A DNA stretch of 64,000 bases from M55B127 sp034521955 (GCA_034521955.1 JAXHLT010000004.1:1-64000); one strand, 5' to 3'; positions 48,357 through 56,356 are shown, numbered from the stretch's first letter. Notes: generated by a model not told the origin, from the letters alone. Numbers and translations are program-made.

Positions 48357-48382
48357 TAAAAAAATAAGATATAAGTCGATAA
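48357..48382 (+). promoter_or_regulatory. Sigma-28 promoter of flagellin
   Basis: TAAA at 48357-48360, fourteen bases, GTCGATAA at 48375-48382; one mismatch to the -10 consensus GCCGATAA. It gives a leader of about 210 bases before the flagellin ATG. Confidence 0.75.
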
Positions 48383-48514
48383 TATAATTAGAAGATAAAC
48401 AAAGTATTTAGTAATGATTATAGGTCTGAATAATCAGATCTATAATGGTTACTAAAACTCGTAACCAAAATATGAGCGGCCGACATATTAAGGAAACGAG
48501 CTTTTAACCAAGAT

Positions 48515-48601
48515 CTCTTTAAACAGACAAGGATGTCTGAGTTAAAGAGTCAATAAAACAAAACTAATTTATACAATCATCAAGGAGGATGATATTAAAT
48601 G
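48515..48601 (+). promoter_or_regulatory. CsrA-binding hairpin and ribosome binding site in the flagellin leader
   Basis: CAGACA (48524-48529) and TGTCTG (48534-48539) close a tetraloop AGGA. Outside it, CTCTTTAA (48515-48522) pairs with TTAAAGAG (48542-48549). The second GGA is the Shine-Dalgarno AAGGAGG at 48583-48589. This matches the two-site layout known for CsrA repression of hag in Bacillus. A further hairpin GGTTAC/GTAACC lies upstream at about 48447-48466. Confidence 0.7.
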
Positions 48602-49982
48602 AGAATTAATACGAATATAGCTGCTTTAAATTCATACAATCAGCTAAAAAACACACAGAGTAACTTAAGTAAGTCTTTAGAAAGATTATCTTCAGGTAAA
48701 AGAATTAATGGTGCTGCTGATGATGCTGCAGGTTTAGCAATCAGTGAAAAAATGAATGCTCAGGTTAGAGGACTTGGTCAAGCACAAAGAAATGCTCAAG
48801 ATGGTATTTCATTAATTCAAACTGCTGAGGGAGCATTAAAAGAATCACATTCTATATTACAAAGAATGAGAGAACTTGCTGTACAATCATCTAATGATAC
48901 TAATACAGCTGCTGATAGAGCAGAAATACAAAAAGAAGTTGATCAATTAACATCAAGAATTAGATCAGATATTGCTGATACTACTGAATTTAACACCAAA
49001 AAATTATTAAATGGTTCTATTGGTGCTGATGCAACAATTAGTACAAATAATAGTGGAGCAGAAGGTGTTGAAGTTAATGATGATTCTATAGATAGTGGAG
49101 ATTATTCTGTTGATGTATCCAATGTAAGCAAAACAGCTGCTAATAATTTTAATGCTGGTGGCACTTCAATTTCATCTGGAGATATTTCTATTACGGAACT
49201 GATGTAAAAGCTGCAAAGTTATTCCATGGAAGTTAGATGGTACTGCATACTAGTAGCTGATGTAGCATCTTAAAGATGATGATGGTAAATACATTCAAGA
49301 ACTTCTGATAATGGAGTAGATCTTGGATCAGGCTACATGGTTCTGCTCAAACAATTGGTGGTTATGAAATAGCTAATACTTATGATGGCACAGAAGTTGA
49401 ATCAGGTAACATTTGATACAACTTTGAAGCATGATGTTACAGTTACTGATATCTGAAGGTAATATTAACAATATGGAAGCTGGAGTTAACTGCAAATCTT
49501 AGCAATAGTAAAATTGAAACAAATGCTGGTTTTGATTTAGAGGTTAGTAATGATTTGATTGCAGGTACTGATACTGTATCAGTTAATAATAATTCAGTAA
49601 GTTTTCAAATTGGATCTAATAATGGTCAAAACACAAAAATAGCAATTAATGATATGTCATCATCTGCTTTAAATGTAAATTCATTAGATCTTTCAACACA
49701 AAATGGTGCTGATTAGCAATAACTACATTTGATGATGCTATTCAAGATGTTTCATCTGAAAGAGCTAAATTAGGAGCTTCTCAAAATAGATTAGATCACA
49801 CAATTAATAATCTAAATACAGCTCAAGAGAACTTAACAGCTGCTGAATCAAGAATTAGTGATGTTGACATGGCTAAAGAAATGATGGAATTCACTAAATC
49901 TCAAATCTTAAGCCAGGCTGGTACTGCTATGATGGCACAAGCTAATCAACTTCCACAAGGAGTACTTCAGTTACTCGGTTAA
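48599..49982 (+). pseudogene. hag: Flagellin, central region frameshifted
   Basis: ATG 48599 starts a clean flagellin N-terminus (MRINTNIAALNSYNQL, LERLSSGKRINGAADDAAGLAIS, QDGISLIQTAEGAL, MRELAVQSSNDT), open to 49207. Several single-base shifts follow between about 49195 and 49480, then a long readable stretch and another break near 49715. The sense ends normally with RISDVDMAKEMMEFTKSQIL and PQGVLQLLG at 49982. The reconstructed length is about 460 residues. Flagellin forms the filament. The damage sits in the surface-exposed middle, not in the conserved ends. This could be decay, hypervariation or assembly error over a locus with similar copies elsewhere. Confidence 0.85.
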
Positions 49983-50014
49983 TGTCAATATAAATTAAAT
50001 ATATTAAAAAATAT

Positions 50015-50048
50015 AGCCGGTCGGCTCATGTCGGCTGGCTTATTTTCT
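50015..50048 (+). terminator. Rho-independent terminator of flagellin
   Basis: An 11-bp stem, AGCCGGTCGGC with GTCGGCTGGCT (two G-U-type pairs), loop TCAT, then TTATTTT. Confidence 0.8.
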
Positions 50049-50067
50049 TTAAAAGGAGATGATTGTT

Positions 50068-50436
50068 ATGGTGGAAGGAATAGAAGGCATTAGCCGAAGT
50101 GCAAACTTGAAAAGTATTAATTTAGCAGAGAGTAATAATAAAAAAAATGAAAAGGTAAAAGTTGAAATAAAAGATTCCACCAATAGTGAAAATAAGTTAT
50201 CACATGAAGAATTACAACAGGAATTAGAAGAAAAAATCGAAGATATGAATAAAATAACTGAAACATTAGAAGAAAACCTTTCATTTAAATTACATGATGA
50301 AACAGAAAGAATAATGGTTCAAGTTGTAAATATAAAAACAAATGAAGTTGTAAAAGAGATGCCACCAGAAGAAATGTTAGATTTAGCTGCAAAAATACAC
50401 AAAATGGTAGGCCTTCTTATAGACGAAAAAGTTTAG
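50068..50436 (+). CDS. flaG: FlaG-family flagellar protein
   Basis: About 122 residues. The N-terminal half is polar, and the C-terminal FlaG domain has KITETLEENLSFKLHDETERIMVQVVNIKTNEVVKEMPPEEMLDLAAKI. FlaG proteins influence filament length and usually sit between flagellin and fliD, as here. ATG 50068 is preferred since ATG 50059 touches AAAAGGAG. The gap to fliD is 18 bases, indicating a flaG-fliD-yjfB-fliS transcript. Confidence 0.9.
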   Translation: MVEGIEGISRSANLKSINLAESNNKKNEKVKVEIKDSTNSENKLSHEELQQELEEKIEDMNKITETLEENLSFKLHDETERIMVQVVNIKTNEVVKEMPPEEMLDLAAKIHKMVGLLIDEKV

Positions 50437-50454
50437 GAAAAAGAGGTGAGTTAG

Positions 50455-51870
50455 ATGGCAGATTTATCCTTAGGTGGACTAGCAACTGGAATGGATACAC
50501 AGTCAATAATTGAACAGTTAGTCCAGTTAGAAAGACAACCTATATATAGATACCAAAAAGAAATATCAGAACTAGAGGCTACTCAAGGAGCCTGGAGAGA
50601 TGTAAACAGTAGATTGGATAAGTTAGAAAACTTAACAACTGATTTAAAGTTATCCGCTACTTATAACTCTCGTACAGCTAGTAGTAGTAATAAAGATGCT
50701 GTAACTGCAACTGCAAGTAATGATTCTTTAGAAGCAAACTATGATGTAACTGTAAAAAGTACTGCTAAAGCACAAAGAATAGCTGGTAGTCAGATGAGTT
50801 CATCTGATACTCCATTAAATGAATTAGCAGGATTTGATAGTTTAGCTGCAGAAAATACAATTTCTATTAATGGAACTAATATAACAATAAATGATACAGA
50901 TACATTAAATGATGTAAGTAATAAAATAAATGAAGCTGAAGCTGGAGTTAAGGCTTCAATAGTTGATAATCATCTAGTATTAGAAACTGCAGAAACAGGT
51001 GTGGAAAACGCATTAGATTCTACAAAAATAACTGATTCTAATGAATTATTGGAAGACTTAGGAGTTATTAATGCTGATGGAACTATTGCTAATGAACTGC
51101 AAGCTGCTTCTGATGCAGAGATTGATATAAATGGAATAACTGGAATTACGAGTTCAACCAATACTTTCTCTGATGCAGTTGAAGGAGTTACATTTAATGT
51201 TAATCCTGAAGCTGAAGTTGATAGTACAGCAACAATAACAGTTAGTAAAAATACTCAAAAAGCAGTTGATGCTGTTCAATCATTTATAGATCAATATAAT
51301 AGTGCAATGAGTTTTTTAGATGGAAAAACAGATTATGATGCTGATGAAGAAAAAGGTGCTATCTTACAGGGTGATAACACTGCAATAAGATTACAGATGA
51401 GATTGCGTGAAATGGTAACTTCTAAAATAAAAGATAGTGGAGACTATCAAACATTAAATGCGGTTGGTATTGAAATAGATAGAGATGGAGTTATGAGTTT
51501 AGATTCTGCCAAATTTGAAGAAGCATTACAGAACTCACCAGAAGAAGTAGCTAATCTTTTTAAAGCAGAATCAGATACGGAAGGTTATGATGGTATGGCT
51601 GTAAGAATGGATAGTTACCTAGATCAACTAATGCAGTCAAATACGGGATTGATTCCAAGAAGATTAGATTTCTATGATACCAGAATTGATAACCTAAATG
51701 ATGATATAGAAGGTGTAGAAAGAAAAGTAGAGATGACTAGAGAACGTTATGTTCAGCAGTTTACTGCTATGGAAGAAGCTATATCTGAAATGCAGTCTCA
51801 GCAAAGCTGGATGATGAGCCAACTACAAAGTATGGGTGGATCTGCTAATATGATGAGTAGTATGATGTAG
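50455..51870 (+). CDS. fliD: Flagellar filament cap FliD
   Basis: 471 residues: N-terminal GGLATGMDTQSIIEQLVQLERQP and EISELEATQGAWRDVNSRL, a beta-rich middle, and the C-terminal coiled coil DNLNDDIEGVERKVEMTRERYVQQFTAMEEAISEMQSQQSWM. The pentameric cap guides flagellin folding at the tip. The length and both helical ends are typical. ATG 50455 follows AAAGAGGTGAG. FliS is encoded two genes downstream, as often seen. Confidence 0.95.
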   Translation: MADLSLGGLATGMDTQSIIEQLVQLERQPIYRYQKEISELEATQGAWRDVNSRLDKLENLTTDLKLSATYNSRTASSSNKDAVTATASNDSLEANYDVTVKSTAKAQRIAGSQMSSSDTPLNELAGFDSLAAENTISINGTNITINDTDTLNDVSNKINEAEAGVKASIVDNHLVLETAETGVENALDSTKITDSNELLEDLGVINADGTIANELQAASDAEIDINGITGITSSTNTFSDAVEGVTFNVNPEAEVDSTATITVSKNTQKAVDAVQSFIDQYNSAMSFLDGKTDYDADEEKGAILQGDNTAIRLQMRLREMVTSKIKDSGDYQTLNAVGIEIDRDGVMSLDSAKFEEALQNSPEEVANLFKAESDTEGYDGMAVRMDSYLDQLMQSNTGLIPRRLDFYDTRIDNLNDDIEGVERKVEMTRERYVQQFTAMEEAISEMQSQQSWMMSQLQSMGGSANMMSSMM

Positions 51871-51893
51871 TAATTTTAGGGGGTTAATACTTT

Positions 51894-52091
51894 ATGGATA
51901 TAAACTCAGCAGTAGAAAGTCAAATTCAAAGTGTAAGATCAGCAATAGGTATGTCAACATTACAAACTGCAATGAGTCAAGATGGAGCTACAGTTAATAA
52001 GTTAATTGAAGGTATGCAAAAAACAAGTGCAGAAGTTCAGAAAGCTGCAGCAGACCATAAAGGAAACTATATTAACACAAGAGTATACTAA
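51894..52091 (+). CDS. YjfB-family putative motility protein
   Basis: 65 residues: MDINSAVESQIQSVRSAIGM, LQTAMSQDGATVNKLIEGMQ. This matches the small YjfB-like family annotated as putative motility proteins, which occur near flagellar genes in Bacillota. It looks like a helical pair with no signal or membrane segment. The ATG follows AGGGGGTT. It lies 24 bases after fliD and 66 before fliS. Confidence 0.75.
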   Translation: MDINSAVESQIQSVRSAIGMSTLQTAMSQDGATVNKLIEGMQKTSAEVQKAAADHKGNYINTRVY

Positions 52092-52157
52092 TAATAATAA
52101 TGAATTATATAAAAATAATATAAAATATAAAGTTACATTATGTAAGGAGGAAACATA

Positions 52158-52568
52158 ATGTCAATGACAGCACATAAACAATATAAACAGGTACAGGTAA
52201 AAACAGCAAATAATAAGAAATTACTTTTAATGTTATACCAGGGTTGTATTAAATTTTTAAGAATAGCTAAAAAATCAATAAAAGAAGAAGACATGGAAAA
52301 TGCCAATGAATACTTAAAAAAATCACAGGCTATAATAGATGAACTAAGATATACTTTAGATATGGATAAAGGTGGAGAAATATCTAATAATCTATATAAA
52401 CTATATAATTTCATGTATTCAGAACTAATATCAGCTAATATCAACAAAGAAATAGAACCAATTGAAAATGTAGAAAGCTTAATGATGGATTTATTAGAAA
52501 CCTGGAAAGAAGTAATTAATAATCCTAATCAAGAAAAAGAACAACAAAAAATTAATATGAGTGGTTAA
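52158..52568 (+). CDS. fliS: Flagellin export chaperone FliS
   Basis: 136 residues, helical bundle: YKQVQVKTANNKKLLLMLYQGCIKFLRIAKKSIKEED, NANEYLKKSQAIIDELRYTLDMDKGGEISNNLYKLYNFMY, MMDLLETWKEV. FliS wraps the C-terminal helix of flagellin and prevents premature polymerisation. ATG 52158 follows AAGGAGGAA at eight bases. Normal length. Confidence 0.93.
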   Translation: MSMTAHKQYKQVQVKTANNKKLLLMLYQGCIKFLRIAKKSIKEEDMENANEYLKKSQAIIDELRYTLDMDKGGEISNNLYKLYNFMYSELISANINKEIEPIENVESLMMDLLETWKEVINNPNQEKEQQKINMSG

Positions 52569-52604
52569 TAGTTTTCTAAAATATAAACAAAAGGGGTTTT
52601 AATA

Positions 52605-53036
52605 ATGAGTGGAATTGATGAAATTTATTCAAACAAACTTAATATAAAAATAACCCCCGAAGATAATTATTTGAAACAAAAAAAGATTAATAAAAGCATA
52701 AAAAAATTAAAGGAATATGATGATAAGATAGAAATAAAAAAAGAAAGAATGAATAATAAAGTTAATCAAAACTATAAAATAAAAGATGCAGTAAAAAGAC
52801 CGATTAGAATTGATAATAGTAATAACATCTTTTTTATTAACTACAAAAATGAAAACAAAACTGTAAAGATTAAACCAGGCAGTTATAACTTAACAGAAAT
52901 ATCCTTATCTATTCAACAAAAAGTTAATGAAGAGTTTGGTATAGGTAAGGTCAAATTAAAATTGACCGGTTCCATATCGGATGGATTGATCTATGCTGAA
53001 GAAAGCAAGAGCAATAAAATTTTAATTGATATATAA
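52605..53036 (+). CDS. Unrecognised protein in the late flagellar cluster
   Basis: 143 residues. The first 70 are very Lys-rich and coiled-coil-like (KKINKSIKKLKEYDDKIEIKKERM). The last 65 form a compact beta-type module with IRIDNSNNIFFINY, KTVKIKPGSYNLTEISLSIQQKVNEEFG and LKLTGSISDGLIYAEES. This second half resembles the small module of phage tail or hook-associated proteins in which a P-G-x-Y-x-x-x-x-L turn precedes a helix. Its position between fliS and a FliT-like chaperone suggests a filament or junction component. ATG 52605 after AAAGGGGTT. I know no named family. Confidence 0.65.
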   Translation: MSGIDEIYSNKLNIKITPEDNYLKQKKINKSIKKLKEYDDKIEIKKERMNNKVNQNYKIKDAVKRPIRIDNSNNIFFINYKNENKTVKIKPGSYNLTEISLSIQQKVNEEFGIGKVKLKLTGSISDGLIYAEESKSNKILIDI

Positions 53037-53104
53037 TATAGTAAATATTTATTTATCTTTAATATATTGAAATATCTTCTATGATATACAGGGAAGTGAA
53101 TTAA

Positions 53105-53476
53105 TTGGATTTATATCATAATTATAAAAAATACTATGAGTTAACAAAAAAACAAAATGAATTAATTGAAAATAAAGATATTGAAAAATTAAACAAAGTA
53201 ATTACTGATAAACAAGAAGTAATTGAGAGTATCGAAAAGGCTCCTGATATAGAAGAATACTTAAAAAATATTAATAATTCAAAAGAAAAATATGAAAAAA
53301 TAGAAAAATTAATTGAAAAAATAGTAGAACTCGAAGATAAGAACACCAAAAACATGCAGAATAAAAAGCAGGACATTATAAATGATCTTATTTCTTTAAA
53401 TGAAAAAACTAAAACAAGAAAAGGTTATTTAAAAAATAGTAAATATGAAGCAAAATTCATAGATAAAAAAAGTTAA
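53105..53476 (+). CDS. FliT/FlgN-like flagellar chaperone
   Basis: 123 residues, all helical: YKKYYELTKKQNELIENKDIEKLNKVITDKQEVIESI, a central coiled coil, and the C-terminal LNEKTKTRKGYLKNSKYEAKFIDKKS. A helix hairpin with an I-x-x-L-x-x-x-I-x-x-K-Q-x-x-I pattern and a GY...FIDK tail is typical of FliT- and FlgN-type export chaperones. FliT binds FliD, which is encoded upstream. The start is TTG 53105 after GGGAAGTGAA. Nothing motility-related follows before the broken MCP. Confidence 0.65.
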   Translation: MDLYHNYKKYYELTKKQNELIENKDIEKLNKVITDKQEVIESIEKAPDIEEYLKNINNSKEKYEKIEKLIEKIVELEDKNTKNMQNKKQDIINDLISLNEKTKTRKGYLKNSKYEAKFIDKKS

Positions 53477-53538
53477 TAATTAAAGTTGATAAAAAACAAA
53501 CAAAGAATCAAGTACTGATTTAAAGGGAGTTGTTAAAT

Positions 53539-54465
53539 GTGCAGGATAAAAAAATAAAGACTAAGAGTATTATGTGTGAACTACTCGGCAATTAATTACC
53601 GAGCTTCATGGTCGCTTGCTTTTATGGGAATTACCCGTAATATCAAGCAGGTTACCCAATCGGCGTGTCCAACGCCACTACTCCTATCTAGCATAAATGC
53701 TAGACTCAGAGATACTTTTATTGTTCAAGATAGAAGTGTAAGCACCTCTATAAATGCTTACTAGAAGATTTAGTGTCTTCTATCTACAACGAACCCCCTG
53801 AATATTTTACACAGTAGGGGTTTAGCTACTGCAACCTCCAATATTCACTTGTAATTTACATCTATATTATAATAAATCCTGGAGCAAATATCAATTCTTT
53901 AAATTAATATTTGCTAATCTTTATATCTCCCATTTGAAAAAGGGAGGGTTACGGATTATTTCCTAAGTTCTTAATTCCAACATTACTGGTAATTAGGTGA
54001 AGCGGGCAGAGGATTTAGTGTTGTAGCAGATGAGATTAGAGAACTTGCTGAAGAATCAGCTAATGCTACTGAACAGATTTCAGAATTAATCAATGAAATC
54101 CAGGATGATGTAGATAAAGCAGTAGTAAAAATGGATAAAACTGAAGAAGTTGTTGATGAGAGTGTTCAAACAATTGAAAAATCTGGTCAGATCTTTAGTA
54201 AAATTAATGATACTTCACAAAGCTCAAATCAAGCAATTGTTAAACTACATGAGTCTGTAGAAAAAATGAACAAAAATAGCAAACAGTTAGAAGAAGCAAT
54301 TAAAGAGATTAAAATGGTAAGTAAAGAAGCAGCTAATAATGCTCAAGAAGTTGTAGCTGCCAGTGAAGAACAGATAGCTTCTACAGAAGAAATTGTAAAT
54401 GCAGCAAAAGAGTTAGCTGAGATGGCAAACAAACTATCAGATAATGTAAATGAATTTAACCTATA
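53539..54465 (+). pseudogene. Methyl-accepting chemotaxis protein, internally deleted and split by a MITE
   Basis: GTG 53539 after AGGGAG starts an MCP N-terminus (MQDKKIKTKSIM). A MITE lies at 53577-53963. Joining the flanks gives CKFLIPTLLVI, the first membrane helix. This is followed at once by GEAGRGFSVVADEIRELAEE, from the middle of the signalling domain. So the sensor, second helix, HAMP and half the signalling domain are deleted, roughly 1.3 kb compared with the 34529 gene. The remaining methylation helix (VVAASEEQIASTEEIVNAA) is open from 54131 to 54465. This is real loss, as no single-base error could produce it. Confidence 0.85.
53577..53963 (-). mobile_element. IS605-derived MITE, copy 5
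   Basis: Nearly identical to the MITE at 29638-30022 over its whole length (a few substitutions and one or two indels), in the same orientation. The right end TGAACTACTCGG is at 53577 and the left end GGATTATTTCC at 53963. Its target is CTTA rather than TTTA. A guide read from its right end would be the reverse complement of bases just below 53577, inside the MCP start. Confidence 0.85.
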
Positions 54466-54477
54466 AATAACAAATTA

Positions 54478-54522
54478 AAGCTATCCTTATATATCAAATA
54501 TATGGTAAGGATAGCTTTTTTG
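54478..54522 (+). terminator. Rho-independent terminator after the 53539 pseudogene
   Basis: AAGCTATCCTTA pairs perfectly with TAAGGATAGCTT, followed by TTTTTG. Confidence 0.85.
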
Positions 54523-54737
54523 TTTTCAATACACAATTAATCTTTTTGCTTTAAAATATAATAATTCATGATTATTTTGAAGGAAATCAATTATTTTACT
54601 TTAATAAGTATAATTGAGTTGATTGAAAGACAAGAATTAAATTTATAATTTTTTTTAAGAAGTAATAATTACTAATATAATCTATATTTAGATATATTTG
54701 TGCTGAATATATATAAATATTCTTTTAAGGATTTTTC

Positions 54738-54766
54738 TTGACAACTTGTCAAATATTAGTTATTAT
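54738..54766 (+). promoter_or_regulatory. Sigma-A promoter of the cheC-flgB-fli operon
   Basis: TTGACA at 54738-54743 and TATTAT at 54761-54766 with a 17-base spacer; start near 54773, about 50 bases before the riboswitch. The region from 54523 to 54737 shows nothing else. Confidence 0.75.
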
Positions 54767-54824
54767 TTTAAAGTAATAAGATAATTTTGTTTCATTACAG
54801 TTTAAATAGTTTGTTTTGATTAAT

Positions 54825-54910
54825 CTAATTTGAAAAGGGCAACCCTCTAATTATGAGGGGCGCAAAGCTATGGGCCTTATTATAATAAGGCTGCCAGGTT
54901 ACCAAATTAG
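54825..54910 (+). promoter_or_regulatory. Cyclic di-GMP-I (GEMM) riboswitch aptamer
   Basis: P1 is a perfect 8-bp stem (CTAATTTG at 54825-54832 with CAAATTAG at 54903-54910). Inside are the class I landmarks GGGCAACCC, a P2 stem CCTC/GAGG, the conserved GCGCAAAGC, and the P3 stem GGGCCTTAT/ATAAGGCTGCC, then AGGTTACC. The P2 loop here is TAATTAT rather than a GNRA tetraloop, so tertiary docking may be altered. It sits in the leader of cheC-cheD-cheY-flgB and onward, directly before a terminator. Confidence 0.9.
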
Positions 54911-54926
54911 TTTTACTATTTTTGGT

Positions 54927-54958
54927 ACCTATAGCTTTTAGTCCGCTATAGGTTTTTT
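54927..54958 (+). terminator. Riboswitch expression-platform terminator
   Basis: ACCTATAGC pairs with GCTATAGGT and is followed by six Ts. Its 5' arm (CCTATAGCTTT, 54928-54938) can instead pair over 11 bp with AAAGCTATGGG (54864-54874) in the aptamer, forming an antiterminator. Ligand-bound aptamer would keep that strand and allow termination. Confidence 0.85.
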
Positions 54959-55110
54959 GTTGCAATTAATATTGATTGAAATAATAAAAGATGTAAAGAT
55001 GTAAAAATATAAAACTATAAATAATTATTAACGATATTATATTTATTTGTTTTAAATATCAAGATATTTGATAAAAATACAAAATTATACATTTTTCAGG
55101 AGGAATTAAC

Positions 55111-55734
55111 TTGGTAACTAATGACTTCACGTTAGGTTCAATACAAAAAGATGCCTTAAAAGAGGTTGGTAATATTGGTGCTGGGAATGCTGCCACGGCA
55201 TTTTCTGAAGTATTAGATCGTAAGATTGAGATTGATGTCCCCTCTGTACAAATCATTCCTTTAGAAGATGTTAGCACAATAACGGGGAGTGAGGAAGACC
55301 ATGTAGCAGGTATTCTATTTAATGTTACAGGTCAAGCTCCCGGTAACATCTTGTTTATCTTCCCTTCAGAGTCCATTAAATATCTGGTAAAAGTTGTAAT
55401 GGATGTAGAAATTGAGCCAGATGAAATGGGTGAAATGGAAGTATCCCTTCTTAAAGAACTGGGTAATATCCTAAGTGGTTCTTATTTAAAATCCATCGGT
55501 GATATGACGGAAATAAATATGATTCAGTCTATTCCTGGATTTTCATATGATATGGCAGGTGCGATATTAAGTTCAACTATGATCTCAGCCAGTAAAACCG
55601 GAGATAATGTACTATTAATTGAAACTGAATTTATGGATGGTGAACGAAAAATAGAAGGATATTTTTTCTTTATACCACAAATTGAATCCCTAAAAACTAT
55701 ATTAAACGCTCTTGGTCTTGATAACAATGGGTAA
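55111..55734 (+). CDS. cheC: CheY-phosphate phosphatase CheC
   Basis: 207 residues with the two-fold CheC pattern LKEVGNIGAGNAATAFSEVL and LLKELGNILSGSYLKSI, each carrying the E-x-x-N phosphatase signature, plus a central VTGQAPGNILFIFP. It dephosphorylates CheY-P and binds CheD, giving feedback on adaptation. The start is TTG 55111, nine bases after AGGAGGAA. It is the first gene behind the c-di-GMP riboswitch. Its end overlaps the cheD start, keeping the two partners coupled. Confidence 0.93.
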   Translation: MVTNDFTLGSIQKDALKEVGNIGAGNAATAFSEVLDRKIEIDVPSVQIIPLEDVSTITGSEEDHVAGILFNVTGQAPGNILFIFPSESIKYLVKVVMDVEIEPDEMGEMEVSLLKELGNILSGSYLKSIGDMTEINMIQSIPGFSYDMAGAILSSTMISASKTGDNVLLIETEFMDGERKIEGYFFFIPQIESLKTILNALGLDNNG

Positions 55735-56206
55735 TGACGAAATCAGGATAAAGATGGCTGAGTATCAAGTAGCTAAACCACCCCATGTTTTAGTAACACT
55801 AGGCCTTGGGTCCTGTATAGGTTTGGCGCTATATGATAAATATTCTAAAATAAGTGGTTTAATTCACTATATGCTTCCCGAAAGCAATGGCAAGAAAAAT
55901 ACTGCAAAATATGCAGACACAGGGATTCCATTTTTAATAGATGAAATGCTTAAGTTAGGAGCTAAAAAAAGAAATTTGGTGGCAAAGCTTGTTGGTGGAG
56001 CTAAAATGTTTAGCTTTGGTGATGAAAATTCAGTTATGAATATTGGACAGAGAAATGCTAAAGCAGCTAAAAAGATATTAAAAGAAGAGGGAATAAAGAT
56101 TTTAGCTGAAGACACAGGAGATGACTTTGGCAGAACAATGAGATTCTATACTGAAACGGGTGAAATTAAGGTGACTTCCTATAAAAGAGATGAGTTAATT
56201 ATTTAA
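55727..56206 (+). CDS. cheD: Chemoreceptor glutamine deamidase CheD
   Basis: About 159 residues from ATG 55727. The catalytic dyad is Cys30 in LGSCIGLALYD and His47 in LIHYMLPES; FLIDEMLKLGAKK and LVGGAKMF are family motifs. It deamidates receptor glutamines and its activity is tuned by CheC. The ATG lies inside the last codons of cheC (ATGGGTAA), with the binding site within cheC. It ends 150 bases before cheY. Confidence 0.93.
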   Translation: MGNDEIRIKMAEYQVAKPPHVLVTLGLGSCIGLALYDKYSKISGLIHYMLPESNGKKNTAKYADTGIPFLIDEMLKLGAKKRNLVAKLVGGAKMFSFGDENSVMNIGQRNAKAAKKILKEEGIKILAEDTGDDFGRTMRFYTETGEIKVTSYKRDELII

Positions 56207-56356
56207 GTTTTATTCCGTTATTAAAATAAATAAAAACCCAAAATATACTTTGTTGGTTTATGATGTTTTTACAAATAAATATTACAAAAAGAGTAATATT
56301 TTATATAATAACTACAATAAATTTCTCTATATAATAACAAAGGAGGAAATGATTAG

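Noticed and set aside
48599..49982. Idea that flagellin variability is driven by a diversity-generating retroelement
   Set aside because: No reverse transcriptase gene or template repeat is present in the window, and the changes are indels, not adenine-directed substitutions.
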